Below are positions 19,650 through 26,896 of a stretch of DNA of 64,000 bases, piece by piece. A program made the translations under genes and the position numbers. Source of the stretch: JACVRW01 sp963733885 (GTDB lineage Bacteria; Actinomycetota; Thermoleophilia; Solirubrobacterales; Thermoleophilaceae); NCBI GenBank assembly GCA_963733885.1, contig CAVTES010000005.1:124001-188000 (forward strand), in the 5' to 3' direction. Each line of letters opens with the position of its first letter. Positions within the stretch are counted from its first letter, which is position 1. The notes beneath the pieces are model-generated. The model was given only the letters and a program-made list of their open reading frames with translations, was not told the origin of the DNA and did not search any database.

Positions 19650-19668
19650 AATACCCACCGGGGGTATT
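19650..19668. promoter_or_regulatory. CsoR operator
   Basis: AATACCCACCGGGGGTATT is a pseudo-palindrome with a G/C-rich centre and TACCC/GGGTA arms, matching CsoR-type operators. It is 39 bases upstream of the csoR start, suited to autorepression. Confidence 0.75.
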
Positions 19669-19699
19669 CCACGGTTCGCCCGGAGATCTCCTGGGCCCG

Positions 19700-19906
19700 C
19701 TAGCAGGCCCGCCCGTTCCTTCGGTTACGCCGGTGCAGCAGCGCGGCCGCCGCCAGCGCGATCGCCACTGCGGCCGCGATGCCCAGCGTTCCGCCGATGG
19801 CCGTCCCGCCGACAGCGCCGATCACGGCCGGCCCGGCGAGGCAGCACGCGAACATCAAGAACCCGAGGCCGCCGGTCAGAAGTGTGCCCCGCCGCTCGAC
19901 GCTCAC
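19700..19906 (-). CDS. small membrane protein with vicinal Cys, MerT-like
   Basis: A 68-residue protein with two membrane helices: LLTGGLGFLMFACCLAGPAV and IGGTLGIAAAVAIALAAAALL, then a basic tail ending in Cys. The CC pair in the first helix, followed by a Gly-rich turn, resembles the mercuric transporter MerT, but MerT is longer with three helices. The GTG at 19906 overlaps the stop of the preceding gene (GTGA), so the two form an operon under the MerR-type promoter. A role in thiophilic metal uptake or export is inference. Confidence 0.65.
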   Translation of the reverse strand: MSVERRGTLLTGGLGFLMFACCLAGPAVIGAVGGTAIGGTLGIAAAVAIALAAAALLHRRNRRNGRAC

Positions 19907-20229
19907 GCCGCGGCCTCGGTGTCCGCCGCGAACCGGTCTGCCAGCTCGTGCAGGACGGGCACCCCCTCTGGCGGCGAGACGATCGTCACCACCGTGGCGT
20001 CCTGCTCGTGGGCGATCGTGAAACCGAGGAACGCACAGCATTCGGACTCCGCTGCCACGACCTCCTCCACCTGCGCGCGGATCGCGGGGTCGGGACGGAA
20101 GCGGAGGACCACGTTCCGTTCCCCACGCTCAACGGTCGTGAGGGCGGCGCGGCCAAGCGCTCGGATGTCGTCGCCGCGCTGTCTCATCTGGGCGGCGTCG
20201 AGGGTGCATGCCACTGGGATCTCGGTCAT
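19903..20229 (-). CDS. cytoplasmic CC-motif protein of a MerR-linked operon
   Basis: A 108-residue soluble protein. It has a Cys near the start (PVACTLD) and a vicinal pair in AAESECCAFLGFTI, then an acidic C-terminus. Small proteins with this ECCAFL pattern occur beside actinobacterial MerR regulators; no biochemical function is established. The ATG at 20229 lies 6 bases after a box placed 19 bases from TTGACT, so the message is probably leaderless and MerR-controlled. It could carry or buffer a thiophilic metal for the membrane partner. Confidence 0.7.
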   Translation of the reverse strand: MTEIPVACTLDAAQMRQRGDDIRALGRAALTTVERGERNVVLRFRPDPAIRAQVEEVVAAESECCAFLGFTIAHEQDATVVTIVSPPEGVPVLHELADRFAADTEAAA

Positions 20230-20235
20230 GCGAGT

Positions 20236-20266
20236 AGCCTTGCCCTTGAACCCGACTTCAAGTCAA
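20236..20266 (-). promoter_or_regulatory. MerR-type promoter with dyad operator
   Basis: On the minus strand TTGACT (20266-20261) and AAGGCT (20241-20236) are 19 bases apart, the over-long spacing typical of MerR-activated promoters. Between them lies an inverted repeat, CTTGAA-N6-TTCAAG at 20245-20262. It serves the two-gene CC operon; the merR gene starts 15 bases away on the other strand. Confidence 0.7.
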
Positions 20267-20280
20267 GGCGGCACGAAGAA

Positions 20281-20727
20281 ATGGCATCGCTGACCATCGG
20301 CGAAGTGGCGGCCCGGGCCGACGTCAACACCTCGCACATCCGCTACTACGAGCGCGTGGGCGTTCTGCCCAAGCCCGAGCGCACCAGCGGCCAGCGCCGC
20401 TACGACGAGGACGTGCTGAACCGCCTGGCCATCGTCGACGTCGCCCAGCGCGCCGGCCTCACCCTCGGCGAGATCCGAGACCTCACCGGCCCCGACAACC
20501 GGGGCGGTCCTGCCGGCGACCGCATCCGCGAGCTCGCCGAGCGCAAGCTGCCGGACATCGACGTTCTCATCGCCCGCGCGCAGGCGGTCAAGGCCTGGCT
20601 CGAGCTTGCCCGCTCCTGCGACTGCCGCACGGTCGACGTATGCAGCCTCTTCACCGATCCCGCCATGGCGCCGCCGCCCTCTGACGGCATGCTCGAGATA
20701 CACAGGGTGGGCGCCGCCGGCACCTAG
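20281..20727 (+). CDS. MerR family metal- or thiol-responsive regulator
   Basis: A 148-residue MerR-family protein. The N-terminal DNA-binding domain begins LTIGEVAARADVNTSHIRYYERVGVLPKP, continuing RTSGQRRYDEDVLNRL, then a dimerisation helix. The effector loop is ARSCDCRTVDVCSLF: the outer Cys residues are spaced C-x7-C as in CueR-like sensors, with a third Cys between. This fits a thiophilic metal signal (Hg, Cu, Zn or similar), not assignable further. The ATG at 20281 is preceded by GAAGAA. Divergent from the CC operon, whose promoter dyad is its likely site. Confidence 0.88.
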   Translation: MASLTIGEVAARADVNTSHIRYYERVGVLPKPERTSGQRRYDEDVLNRLAIVDVAQRAGLTLGEIRDLTGPDNRGGPAGDRIRELAERKLPDIDVLIARAQAVKAWLELARSCDCRTVDVCSLFTDPAMAPPPSDGMLEIHRVGAAGT

Positions 20728-20731
20728 CCGC

Positions 20732-21136
20732 CTACTTCGCCGCCGCGCCCTCGCGCTTCGCCCGCTTCTGCTCCCGCCGGGCGCGCTTCTGCTCCTCGTA
20801 TTCGCGCTGCGCCTCGGCCTCCGCCTCCGGGTCGTAGCTCCCGCAGGACGCGGCAAAGACCAGGAGGCCGGCCACCATCCCGGCCCAGTGAGACGCGACC
20901 AAGAACACGATCGCTCCCGCCACCCCGCCTGCCACAGCGGAGAACAGCACGTAGCCCGGTGGCAGCGACAGAACGCGAGCCGTAACAGCCGCGCAGGCGA
21001 GCCACACGGCGGGTCCTGCCAGCCAGCCCCAGTCCTCGAAGAAGCTCTCGTCGAGAGCAAGGCCGAGCAGGACGAATGGCACGGCCACCACCATCGCCTG
21101 CACCGCGAGTGACTTCCAGAACAACCGGGCGTTCAC
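20732..21136 (-). CDS. small membrane protein with charged C-terminal tail
   Basis: A 134-residue protein I do not recognise. It has four hydrophobic segments (AVQAMVVAVPFVLLGLAL; LAGPAVWLACAAVTARVL; GYVLFSAVAGGVAGAIVFLV; HWAGMVAGLLVFAASC) and then a 35-residue tail very rich in Glu, Arg and Lys that should form a cytoplasmic helix or coiled coil. The ATG at 21136 is followed by MNARLFWKSL. Convergent with merR, with 4 bases between stops. Confidence 0.65.
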   Translation of the reverse strand: MNARLFWKSLAVQAMVVAVPFVLLGLALDESFFEDWGWLAGPAVWLACAAVTARVLSLPPGYVLFSAVAGGVAGAIVFLVASHWAGMVAGLLVFAASCGSYDPEAEAEAQREYEEQKRARREQKRAKREGAAAK

Positions 21137-21181
21137 AAGTCGGATACTAGACTCGCCCGCCCGGGCCGCTGTTCCGGGGAG

Positions 21182-21254
21182 TGGGCGCTGCAGGGCTCGA
21201 ACCTGCGGCCTCGGCCTTGTAAGGACCGCGCTCTACCACCTGAGCTAAGCGCCC
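21182..21254 (-). tRNA. tRNA-Val (anticodon TAC)
   Basis: A 73-base cloverleaf: acceptor GGGCGCT/AGCGCCC, D arm AGCTCAGGTGGTAGAGC, anticodon stem CGGTC/GGCCG with loop CTTACAA, T arm GCAGGTTCGAGCCCTGC. Discriminator A, no encoded CCA. Confidence 0.94.
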
Positions 21255-21297
21255 CGCGCGGCGAGTGTATCGGCGGTATCCCCGCGGTCGGCTTGCC

Positions 21298-22653
21298 TTA
21301 ACTGGGTGCCCGCACCACCACGGGCAGGCCGCCGCGCGGCGACAGCGTGGGCATCTGGCGGATCGAGGGGACGAGCGACGGATCCTCCAGTTCGAGCGTG
21401 AAGCGGCTCAGGATGGCCCGGGCGATCGCCTTGATCTCGAGCTGGCCGAAGCGCATCCCGATGCAGGTGCGCGACCCGCCGCCGAACGGGACGTACGCTC
21501 CCCTCGGCAACGCGGCCTTCGCCTCAGGGGCGAACCTCGACGGGCGGAAGCGCGCCGGCTCGGGGAACACCTCCGGCAGGTAGTGGCTTGCCCACGAGCA
21601 GTAGTTGACCATCGCCGTGCCCGGCACCCGTACGCCGTGGAGCTCGAAGGGTTCGATCGAGCGGCGCGGACCGATCCACGCGGGCGGGTACATGCGAAGC
21701 GTCTCGTCGATGACCATGTCGAGCGGCTCGTCGTCCAGCGACGGCACCTCCGCCGGGTTTCGGGCCAGCTCGTAGAACAGGAACGTGACGGACGAGGTGG
21801 TGGTGTCGTGCCCGGCGAACATCAGCGTCATCACCTGGTCGCGTAGCTCGCCGTCCGACAGGCGTGAGCCGTCCTCGTCGGAGGCGTCGAGCAGGAGGCT
21901 GAGGATGTCGGCGCCGCGCTCGCCGCTCGCGCGCCGCCCTGCGATCTCGGCGAAGATCACTCGGTCGAGCTTCGCCTTCGCCCGGTTCATGGATCGCCAC
22001 GGCGACCCCGGCCCGCGGAGCATCTGCACCGCGTAGTCCCTGCCCCAGTAGCCGAGGGCCTCCTCGAATTCCGCGGCCATCCGGGCGTCGCGCGCCGCGT
22101 GGTCGGGGTCGAAGCCGAACAGGGCCCGCATCGCGATCCGCAGCGCGAGCCGCCGCGTCCACGTGTACAGGTCGATCCGCTGCCCCGGCCGCCACTCCGA
22201 CACGGCGCGCTCGGCCTCCTCGGCCATGATCGAGGTCGAGGCGGCGAGCTGCTCGCGGTGGAACGCGGGCAGCATGATCCGCCGGGCGCGGCGGTGGTAG
22301 TCGCCGTCGGTGGTGAGCAGCCCGTCGCCGAGCAGCGGGATCAGGTCGCCCATGCCGCCGTCGCGCCAGCGGAAGTTCGAGGCGTGCGAGACGGTGATGT
22401 AGTGGTTCGCCTCGGGCCCGAGCGCGAACACGACCGGCTGGTAGAGCAGGCGGATCGTGAACACGGGCCCGTGGCGCTCGCGCAGGCGGAGCAGCAGCGG
22501 CAGTGGCTCGCGCTCGAACTCGCGCGTGCGGCGCAGGCTGAAGGACAGCTCCCCGGGAGGCCAGCCGCCACGCGCCGCTCGCTGCGAGCGAATATCCGAC
22601 CGCACGCGATGGAGCACACCGGACGGAACTTGAGGAGGCGGGGCCACGCCCAT
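21298..22653 (-). CDS. cytochrome P450
   Basis: A 451-residue soluble P450. The heme loop FGGGSRTCIGMRFG holds the thiolate Cys, the K-helix ExxR is ETLR, and the I-helix AGHDTTTS has the acid-alcohol pair for oxygen activation. The region WIGPRRSIEPFELHGVRVPG is typical. Class resembles CYP families using fatty acid or terpenoid-like substrates; substrate and redox partner are not predictable and no ferredoxin gene is nearby. The ATG at 22653 follows a TAGGAT box by 8 bases; longer in-frame starts lie antisense to the PLD gene and are rejected. Confidence 0.93.
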   Translation of the reverse strand: MGVAPPPQVPSGVLHRVRSDIRSQRAARGGWPPGELSFSLRRTREFEREPLPLLLRLRERHGPVFTIRLLYQPVVFALGPEANHYITVSHASNFRWRDGGMGDLIPLLGDGLLTTDGDYHRRARRIMLPAFHREQLAASTSIMAEEAERAVSEWRPGQRIDLYTWTRRLALRIAMRALFGFDPDHAARDARMAAEFEEALGYWGRDYAVQMLRGPGSPWRSMNRAKAKLDRVIFAEIAGRRASGERGADILSLLLDASDEDGSRLSDGELRDQVMTLMFAGHDTTTSSVTFLFYELARNPAEVPSLDDEPLDMVIDETLRMYPPAWIGPRRSIEPFELHGVRVPGTAMVNYCSWASHYLPEVFPEPARFRPSRFAPEAKAALPRGAYVPFGGGSRTCIGMRFGQLEIKAIARAILSRFTLELEDPSLVPSIRQMPTLSPRGGLPVVVRAPS

Positions 22654-22661
22654 GACGCGCC

Positions 22662-22667
22662 ATCCTA
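22662..22667 (-). promoter_or_regulatory. -10 box of the P450 gene
   Basis: TAGGAT (minus strand) ends 8 bases before the ATG, predicting a leaderless or near-leaderless transcript. Confidence 0.5.
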
Positions 22668-22679
22668 CGGCGCGCACCA

Positions 22680-22787
22680 ATGGACGTGGAAAGCATCTTC
22701 GCGGCCTTCGCGATCCGGACGGTCGTCGCGCCGCTGTCGGCGGCCGCCCTGTTCGGGGGGCGGGCCGGCCCGAGCCCGGCCGGATAG
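22680..22787 (+). CDS. possible 35-residue hydrophobic peptide
   Basis: A short frame MDVESIFAAFAIRTVVAPL... with GC-rich third positions and one hydrophobic stretch lies between the divergent P450 and PLD genes. Its stop TAG is part of the TAGGTT box of the next gene. There is no Shine-Dalgarno sequence and no recognisable relative; it may be chance. Confidence 0.25.
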   Translation: MDVESIFAAFAIRTVVAPLSAAALFGGRAGPSPAG

Positions 22788-22790
22788 GTT
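22785..22790 (+). promoter_or_regulatory. -10 box of the PLD-family gene
   Basis: TAGGTT ends 7 bases before the ATG at 22798, supporting that start and a leaderless message. Confidence 0.5.
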
Positions 22791-22797
22791 TCCCGCG

Positions 22798-24114
22798 ATG
22801 GCTAACGGGAGGTTCAGCCGAAACGGCGACCGCCGAGACGTTGCCCGCTACGCCTGGCCGGCCGGCATGGCCGCCGCCGGTGCGGCCTGGTACGCGGCCG
22901 ACAGCCTCCGCCACCGCCGCGAGGGCGGCCACGGCTACAAGCTGCGCGGCGAGGTGGACGTGGGCGAGCCGAGCTTCCTGCGAGCGGCGGAGGCGCTCAC
23001 CGGTGCGCCGGTGTCGCACGGCAACGACCTGGATCTCTTGATCAACGGCGACGAGATCTTCCCCGCCTATCTCGAGGCCATCCGCCAGGCCGACGAGACG
23101 GTCAACCTCCTCACCTACGCCTACTGGAAGGGCGAGATCGCAATCGAGGTGGCGGAGGCGCTCTGCGAGCGCGCCAAATCGGGCGTGGAGTGCAACGTCC
23201 TTATCGACGCCGTCGGCGGCGCGCAGATGGACCGCAAGCTGGTCGGGCAGATGCGCCAGGCCGGCGTCACCCTCTGCTGGTTCCGCCCGCCCAAGCCGTA
23301 CGCCGTCCGCCGGCTCCAGCACCGAACGCACCGCAAGCTGCTGATCGTGGACGGCGAGGTCGGCTTCACCGGCGGGGTCGGGATCGCCGAGGAGTGGACG
23401 GGCAACGCCCAGGACCCCGACCACTGGCGCGACACCCACGTGCGCGTTCGCGGCCCGGTCGTGCGCGGGCTCCAGGGAGCGTTCGCCGAGAACTGGCTCG
23501 AGGGCACCGGGAACGTGCTGGCGGGCGACCGCTATCTGCCCGACCTCGACGAGGTCGACGACGGCGGTCCGATGCAGGTGATGCGCTCGAGCGCCACGGT
23601 GGGCGACACGAACGCCGAAGCGCTGATCTACCTCGCCCTGGCGGCCGCCGGGCGCTCGATCGAGCTGACCTCGGCCTACTTCGTGCCCCGCCCCGCCTTC
23701 ACCGAGGCCCTGCTGGAGGCGGCGGACCGCGGCGTGGAGATGCGCATCCTGGTGCCCGGCTCGCACATCGACAAGGAGTTTGTCCGCACCGCCGGCCGCG
23801 CCAGCTACGACGCCCTGCTGGAGGCCGGCATCGAGCTGTACGAGTACTGCCCGACCATGCTGCACGCCAAGTCGCTTGTGGTGGACGGAACCTGGTCCTG
23901 CGTCGGCTCGGTCAACTTCGACAACCGCTCGTTCCAGCTCCACGACGAGGTAGCGCTGTGCGTGCAGAGCGAGCGGTTCGCGGGCGAGCTGCACGTGGCA
24001 TTCGAGCGCGACCTGACCGTCTCGGAGCGAATCGAGCCGGCCGGCTGGAGCGAGCGCCCCCGCCGCCAGCGCGCCCGCGAGGCGGTCACGAAATTCGCCC
24101 GCCGGGAGCTGTGA
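22798..24114 (+). CDS. phospholipase D family / cardiolipin synthase-like protein
   Basis: A 438-residue protein with two HKD half-sites: HRKLLIVDG near residue 178 and LHAKSLVVDG near 360, each followed by Gly/Ser-rich strands (FTGGVGIAEEW; GSVNFDNRSF). This two-HKD arrangement with THVRVRGPVVRGLQGAFAENW is that of cardiolipin synthases, which join two phosphatidyl groups, though a phosphodiesterase role is possible. One hydrophobic segment near residues 18-35 (YAWPAGMAAAGAAWYAA) could anchor it to the membrane. It is divergent from P450. Confidence 0.85.
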   Translation: MANGRFSRNGDRRDVARYAWPAGMAAAGAAWYAADSLRHRREGGHGYKLRGEVDVGEPSFLRAAEALTGAPVSHGNDLDLLINGDEIFPAYLEAIRQADETVNLLTYAYWKGEIAIEVAEALCERAKSGVECNVLIDAVGGAQMDRKLVGQMRQAGVTLCWFRPPKPYAVRRLQHRTHRKLLIVDGEVGFTGGVGIAEEWTGNAQDPDHWRDTHVRVRGPVVRGLQGAFAENWLEGTGNVLAGDRYLPDLDEVDDGGPMQVMRSSATVGDTNAEALIYLALAAAGRSIELTSAYFVPRPAFTEALLEAADRGVEMRILVPGSHIDKEFVRTAGRASYDALLEAGIELYEYCPTMLHAKSLVVDGTWSCVGSVNFDNRSFQLHDEVALCVQSERFAGELHVAFERDLTVSERIEPAGWSERPRRQRAREAVTKFARREL

Positions 24115-24244
24115 AGGGCCAGCTCCGGCGGTACGCGGGACCAGCGAACAGTGCCTGCACGTCGCCGATCCGCCGCCGAAACAGGTCGTTGGGCCTCGGT
24201 CGGATAAGGTCGCTCCCCGACCGCGAGCCAGGAGGAACGGACCG

Positions 24245-24637
24245 TTGGATGCCCAGAGGCTGAAGTCGATCCCGCTGTTCGAGGAGGTGGGGGACGAGGA
24301 GCTCGCACAGATCGCGCCATTCGCGCGAGAGGTGTCCGTGGAGGCGGGCAAGGTGCTCGTGCGCGAGGGCGACTTCTCCTACGAGTTCATGGCGATCGAG
24401 GAGGGGGAGGCCGAGGTCACGCGCGGCGGAGAGCATGTGGCCGACCTCGGTCCGGGGGACTTCTTCGGCGAGATGGGCCTGCTCGAGAGGACCCTGCGCA
24501 ACGCCACCGTCACCGCGAAGACGCCCATGCGGCTCGTGACCCTGACGGGCTGGGACCTGCGTCGCGTGGAGCGGACGGCCCCGCAGGCAATCGAGCGCGT
24601 GCGCGCGGTGCTCGAGGAGCGGCGCCCGGCGGGGTGA
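24245..24637 (+). CDS. single-domain cyclic nucleotide-binding protein
   Basis: A 130-residue protein made only of a CRP-type beta-roll: IPLFEEVGDEELAQIAPF at the N-terminus, the PBC-like loop GPGDFFGEMGLLERTLRNATVTA with the phosphate-binding Glu and Arg, then a C-helix. No DNA-binding or enzyme domain follows, so it may work as a cAMP-responsive partner subunit. The TTG at 24245 has an AGGAGGAA Shine-Dalgarno sequence. Its stop overlaps the next gene's GTG by 4 bases. The CHASE2 cyclase at 3.6 kb is a possible cAMP source. Confidence 0.87.
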   Translation: MDAQRLKSIPLFEEVGDEELAQIAPFAREVSVEAGKVLVREGDFSYEFMAIEEGEAEVTRGGEHVADLGPGDFFGEMGLLERTLRNATVTAKTPMRLVTLTGWDLRRVERTAPQAIERVRAVLEERRPAG

Positions 24638-25782
24638 CGGCGTTGGCTGGTCGCACAGTCCTTTTCGGCGCCACGGGCTACACCGGGCGCCTCGTCGCGG
24701 AGGCGATGGTCGAGCGCGGCACGAAGCCGGTGCTGGCGGCGCGGAACCGCGCCAAGCTCGAGGCGCTCGCGGGCGAGCTGGGCGGCGACCTCGAGACGGC
24801 GGTGGCCGACGTGTCGGATCCGCCGAGCGTGTCGGCGCTTGTCGAGCACGGCGACGTTCTCGTGACGACCGTCGGTCCCTTTGCCCGCTGGGGTGTACCG
24901 GCCGCGGCTGCCGCCACCACGGCCGGCGCCCACTACCTCGACTCGACCGGCGAGTCCACCTTCATCCGCGAGGTGTTCGAGCGCTACGGCCCGGCGGCCG
25001 ACCGCAGCGGCTCGGCGATGCTGACCGCATTCGGCTACGACTGGGTGCCCGGCAACCTGGCCGGGGCGCTGGCGCTGAACCAGGCCGGGGACGACGCGGT
25101 TCGGATCGACGTGGGTTACTTCTCCACCGGTCGCGCCTCCCCGAGCGGCGGCACGCAGGCGACGATGGCGGCGTCGCTGGGGGAGCCCGGGTTCGTGTTC
25201 AGGGACGGGCGAGTGCAGAGCGAGCGGCCGGCCAGGCGGGTTCGCAGCTTCCAGGTCGGCTCGAAGCAGCGCGACGCGGTCTCGGTGGGCAGCTCCGAGC
25301 ACTTCACGCTGCCGCGGATCGCACCCCAACTGCGCGAGGTGAACGCCTACCTCGGCTGGTTCGGGTCGTTCTCGCGCCCGATGCAGGCGGTCTCGCTGGG
25401 CGCGAGCCTGCCCGGGGCGTCGCGCCTCCTGAAGCTGGCCGCCGAGCGCTTTGTCAAAGGCTCCACCGGCGGTCCCGACGCGGAGGCGCGCAAGCGGTCC
25501 GGCTCGCACATCGTCGCCGTCGCATACGACGGCACCGGGCGCGAGCTGGCCGAGGTCCACGTGAGCGGCGTGGACGGCTACAGCTTCACCGGCCGCATGC
25601 TCGCCTGGGGAGCGCAGCTCGCCGCCGAGGGCGGGCTCAAAGGCACCGGGGCGCTCGGCCCCGTCGACGCCTTCGGGATGGTGGCGCTCACGGACGGCTG
25701 CCGCTGGGCCGGGCTCGAGGAGGAGGGAGGGTCGCAGCAGGCTTCGGCTGTCTCGGAGCCCGGTCATGCGGCTGTCGAGTGA
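24634..25782 (+). CDS. saccharopine dehydrogenase-like / trans-acting enoyl reductase family protein
   Basis: A 382-residue NAD(P)-binding protein. The Rossmann start is TVLFGATGYTGRLVAEAMVERG, followed by VADVSDPPSVSALVEHGDVLVTTVGPF and the motif HYLDSTGES, all typical of the family that includes mycobacterial trans-acting enoyl reductases acting on lipid chains. Substrate is unknown. The GTG at 24634 overlaps the cyclic-nucleotide-binding gene (GTGA), so they are coupled, and the tail overlaps the glycosidase gene by 17 bases. cAMP control of this enzyme is a guess from context. Confidence 0.8.
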   Translation: MTALAGRTVLFGATGYTGRLVAEAMVERGTKPVLAARNRAKLEALAGELGGDLETAVADVSDPPSVSALVEHGDVLVTTVGPFARWGVPAAAAATTAGAHYLDSTGESTFIREVFERYGPAADRSGSAMLTAFGYDWVPGNLAGALALNQAGDDAVRIDVGYFSTGRASPSGGTQATMAASLGEPGFVFRDGRVQSERPARRVRSFQVGSKQRDAVSVGSSEHFTLPRIAPQLREVNAYLGWFGSFSRPMQAVSLGASLPGASRLLKLAAERFVKGSTGGPDAEARKRSGSHIVAVAYDGTGRELAEVHVSGVDGYSFTGRMLAWGAQLAAEGGLKGTGALGPVDAFGMVALTDGCRWAGLEEEGGSQQASAVSEPGHAAVE

Positions 25783-26896
25783 CCAGGCGGCGCGGCGGCG
25801 GCTTGCCCTGCTCCTTTCCGCCGGCCTGGCGGCCTTCGTGGCGGGTGTGGCGGTCGGTGCGGGCGATGGGGGCGAACGGGAGACGGGGGCGGAGCCGGCG
25901 CCTGGTGAGGTCCGCCGGCAGCGACTCTTGGCCGAGGTCGACCGCCTCAACCTCCGCCAGCAGGTCGGCCAGCTGATCGTCTCGAGCTTCCCGGACCCGG
26001 CACCGCCCGACTACATCCGCCGGCGCCTGCGGGCCCGCGAGACCGCCGGCGTGATCATGTTCGGCTTCAACGCGGGCGCGCCGGCCGAATGGCGCCGCCT
26101 CACCCGCTCGGTGCAGCGCGAGGCTGGCGGCGACGCCCTCGTCATGGCAGACCAGGAGGGCGGTGAGATCCGCACCGTGAGCTGGGCCGGCCCGGCCGCC
26201 GGTCAGCCTTCGCAGGGCGGACCGCAGGCCGTCCGCCGCGATGCTCGCGCGGCCGGCCGCCAGCTGGTGGGAGCCGGCGTGAACGTGAACCTGGCGCCGG
26301 TGGCCGACGTGCCGGGCGGCGCCGCCCCGGTGATGGGCTTCCGCGCCTTCGCCGGCAACGCGAGCGGGATCGCGGCGCGCACCCGCGCCTCGATCGAGGG
26401 AATGCGCGCGGCCGGGGTGGCGGCCACAGCCAAGCACTTCCCCGGCCTGGGGCGGGCGCAGGTGAACACCGACGAGGGGTCGGCGGTCGTAGCGGGGCCG
26501 CTCACCGCCGACCTGGTGCCGTTCCGGGCCGCGGTCGAGGCCGGTGCGCCGCTGATCATGCTCTCGCACGCCCTCTACCCGGGGCTTGACGCGGATCGGA
26601 TCGCGTCCCAATCCCCGCGCATCGTGACCGGGCTGCTCCGAGAGCGGCTCGGCTACGACGGCGTGATCGTGACCGACAGCATCGAGGCGCAAGGCGTGCT
26701 CAACCGCTCCGGGGTCGCACGCGCGGCGGAGCGCTCGCTGCGGGCCGGAGCGGACCTCGTCCTCACCACCGGCAGCGCCAGCTGGAACCTGATCCATCCC
26801 TGGCTCCTGCGCGAAGCCCGCGCCTCGCCGGCCTTCCGGACGCGCGTGCGCCAGTCGGCGGCTCGAGTTATCGGTCTGAAGGCTCTACTCGACTGA
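25766..26896 (+). CDS. secreted glycoside hydrolase family 3 protein
   Basis: A 376-residue protein with an N-terminal signal anchor (LALLLSAGLAAFVAGVAVG) and a GH3 barrel related to beta-N-acetylhexosaminidases. KHFPGLG and the catalytic-nucleophile region VTDSIEAQGV are present. The acid/base loop normally reading D-S-H after KHFPG reads NTDEGS here, so the NagZ His is missing. Acting on cell-wall or exported sugars outside the membrane is plausible. It starts within the end of the preceding gene and its last 12 bases overlap the end of ppk1 on the other strand. Confidence 0.82.
   Translation: MRLSSDQAARRRLALLLSAGLAAFVAGVAVGAGDGGERETGAEPAPGEVRRQRLLAEVDRLNLRQQVGQLIVSSFPDPAPPDYIRRRLRARETAGVIMFGFNAGAPAEWRRLTRSVQREAGGDALVMADQEGGEIRTVSWAGPAAGQPSQGGPQAVRRDARAAGRQLVGAGVNVNLAPVADVPGGAAPVMGFRAFAGNASGIAARTRASIEGMRAAGVAATAKHFPGLGRAQVNTDEGSAVVAGPLTADLVPFRAAVEAGAPLIMLSHALYPGLDADRIASQSPRIVTGLLRERLGYDGVIVTDSIEAQGVLNRSGVARAAERSLRAGADLVLTTGSASWNLIHPWLLREARASPAFRTRVRQSAARVIGLKALLD

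Noticed and set aside
22654..24351. Long N-terminal extension of the P450 frame
   Set aside because: It would run antisense through the PLD-family gene; the ATG at 22653 has a promoter box 8 bases upstream and gives a normal P450 length.
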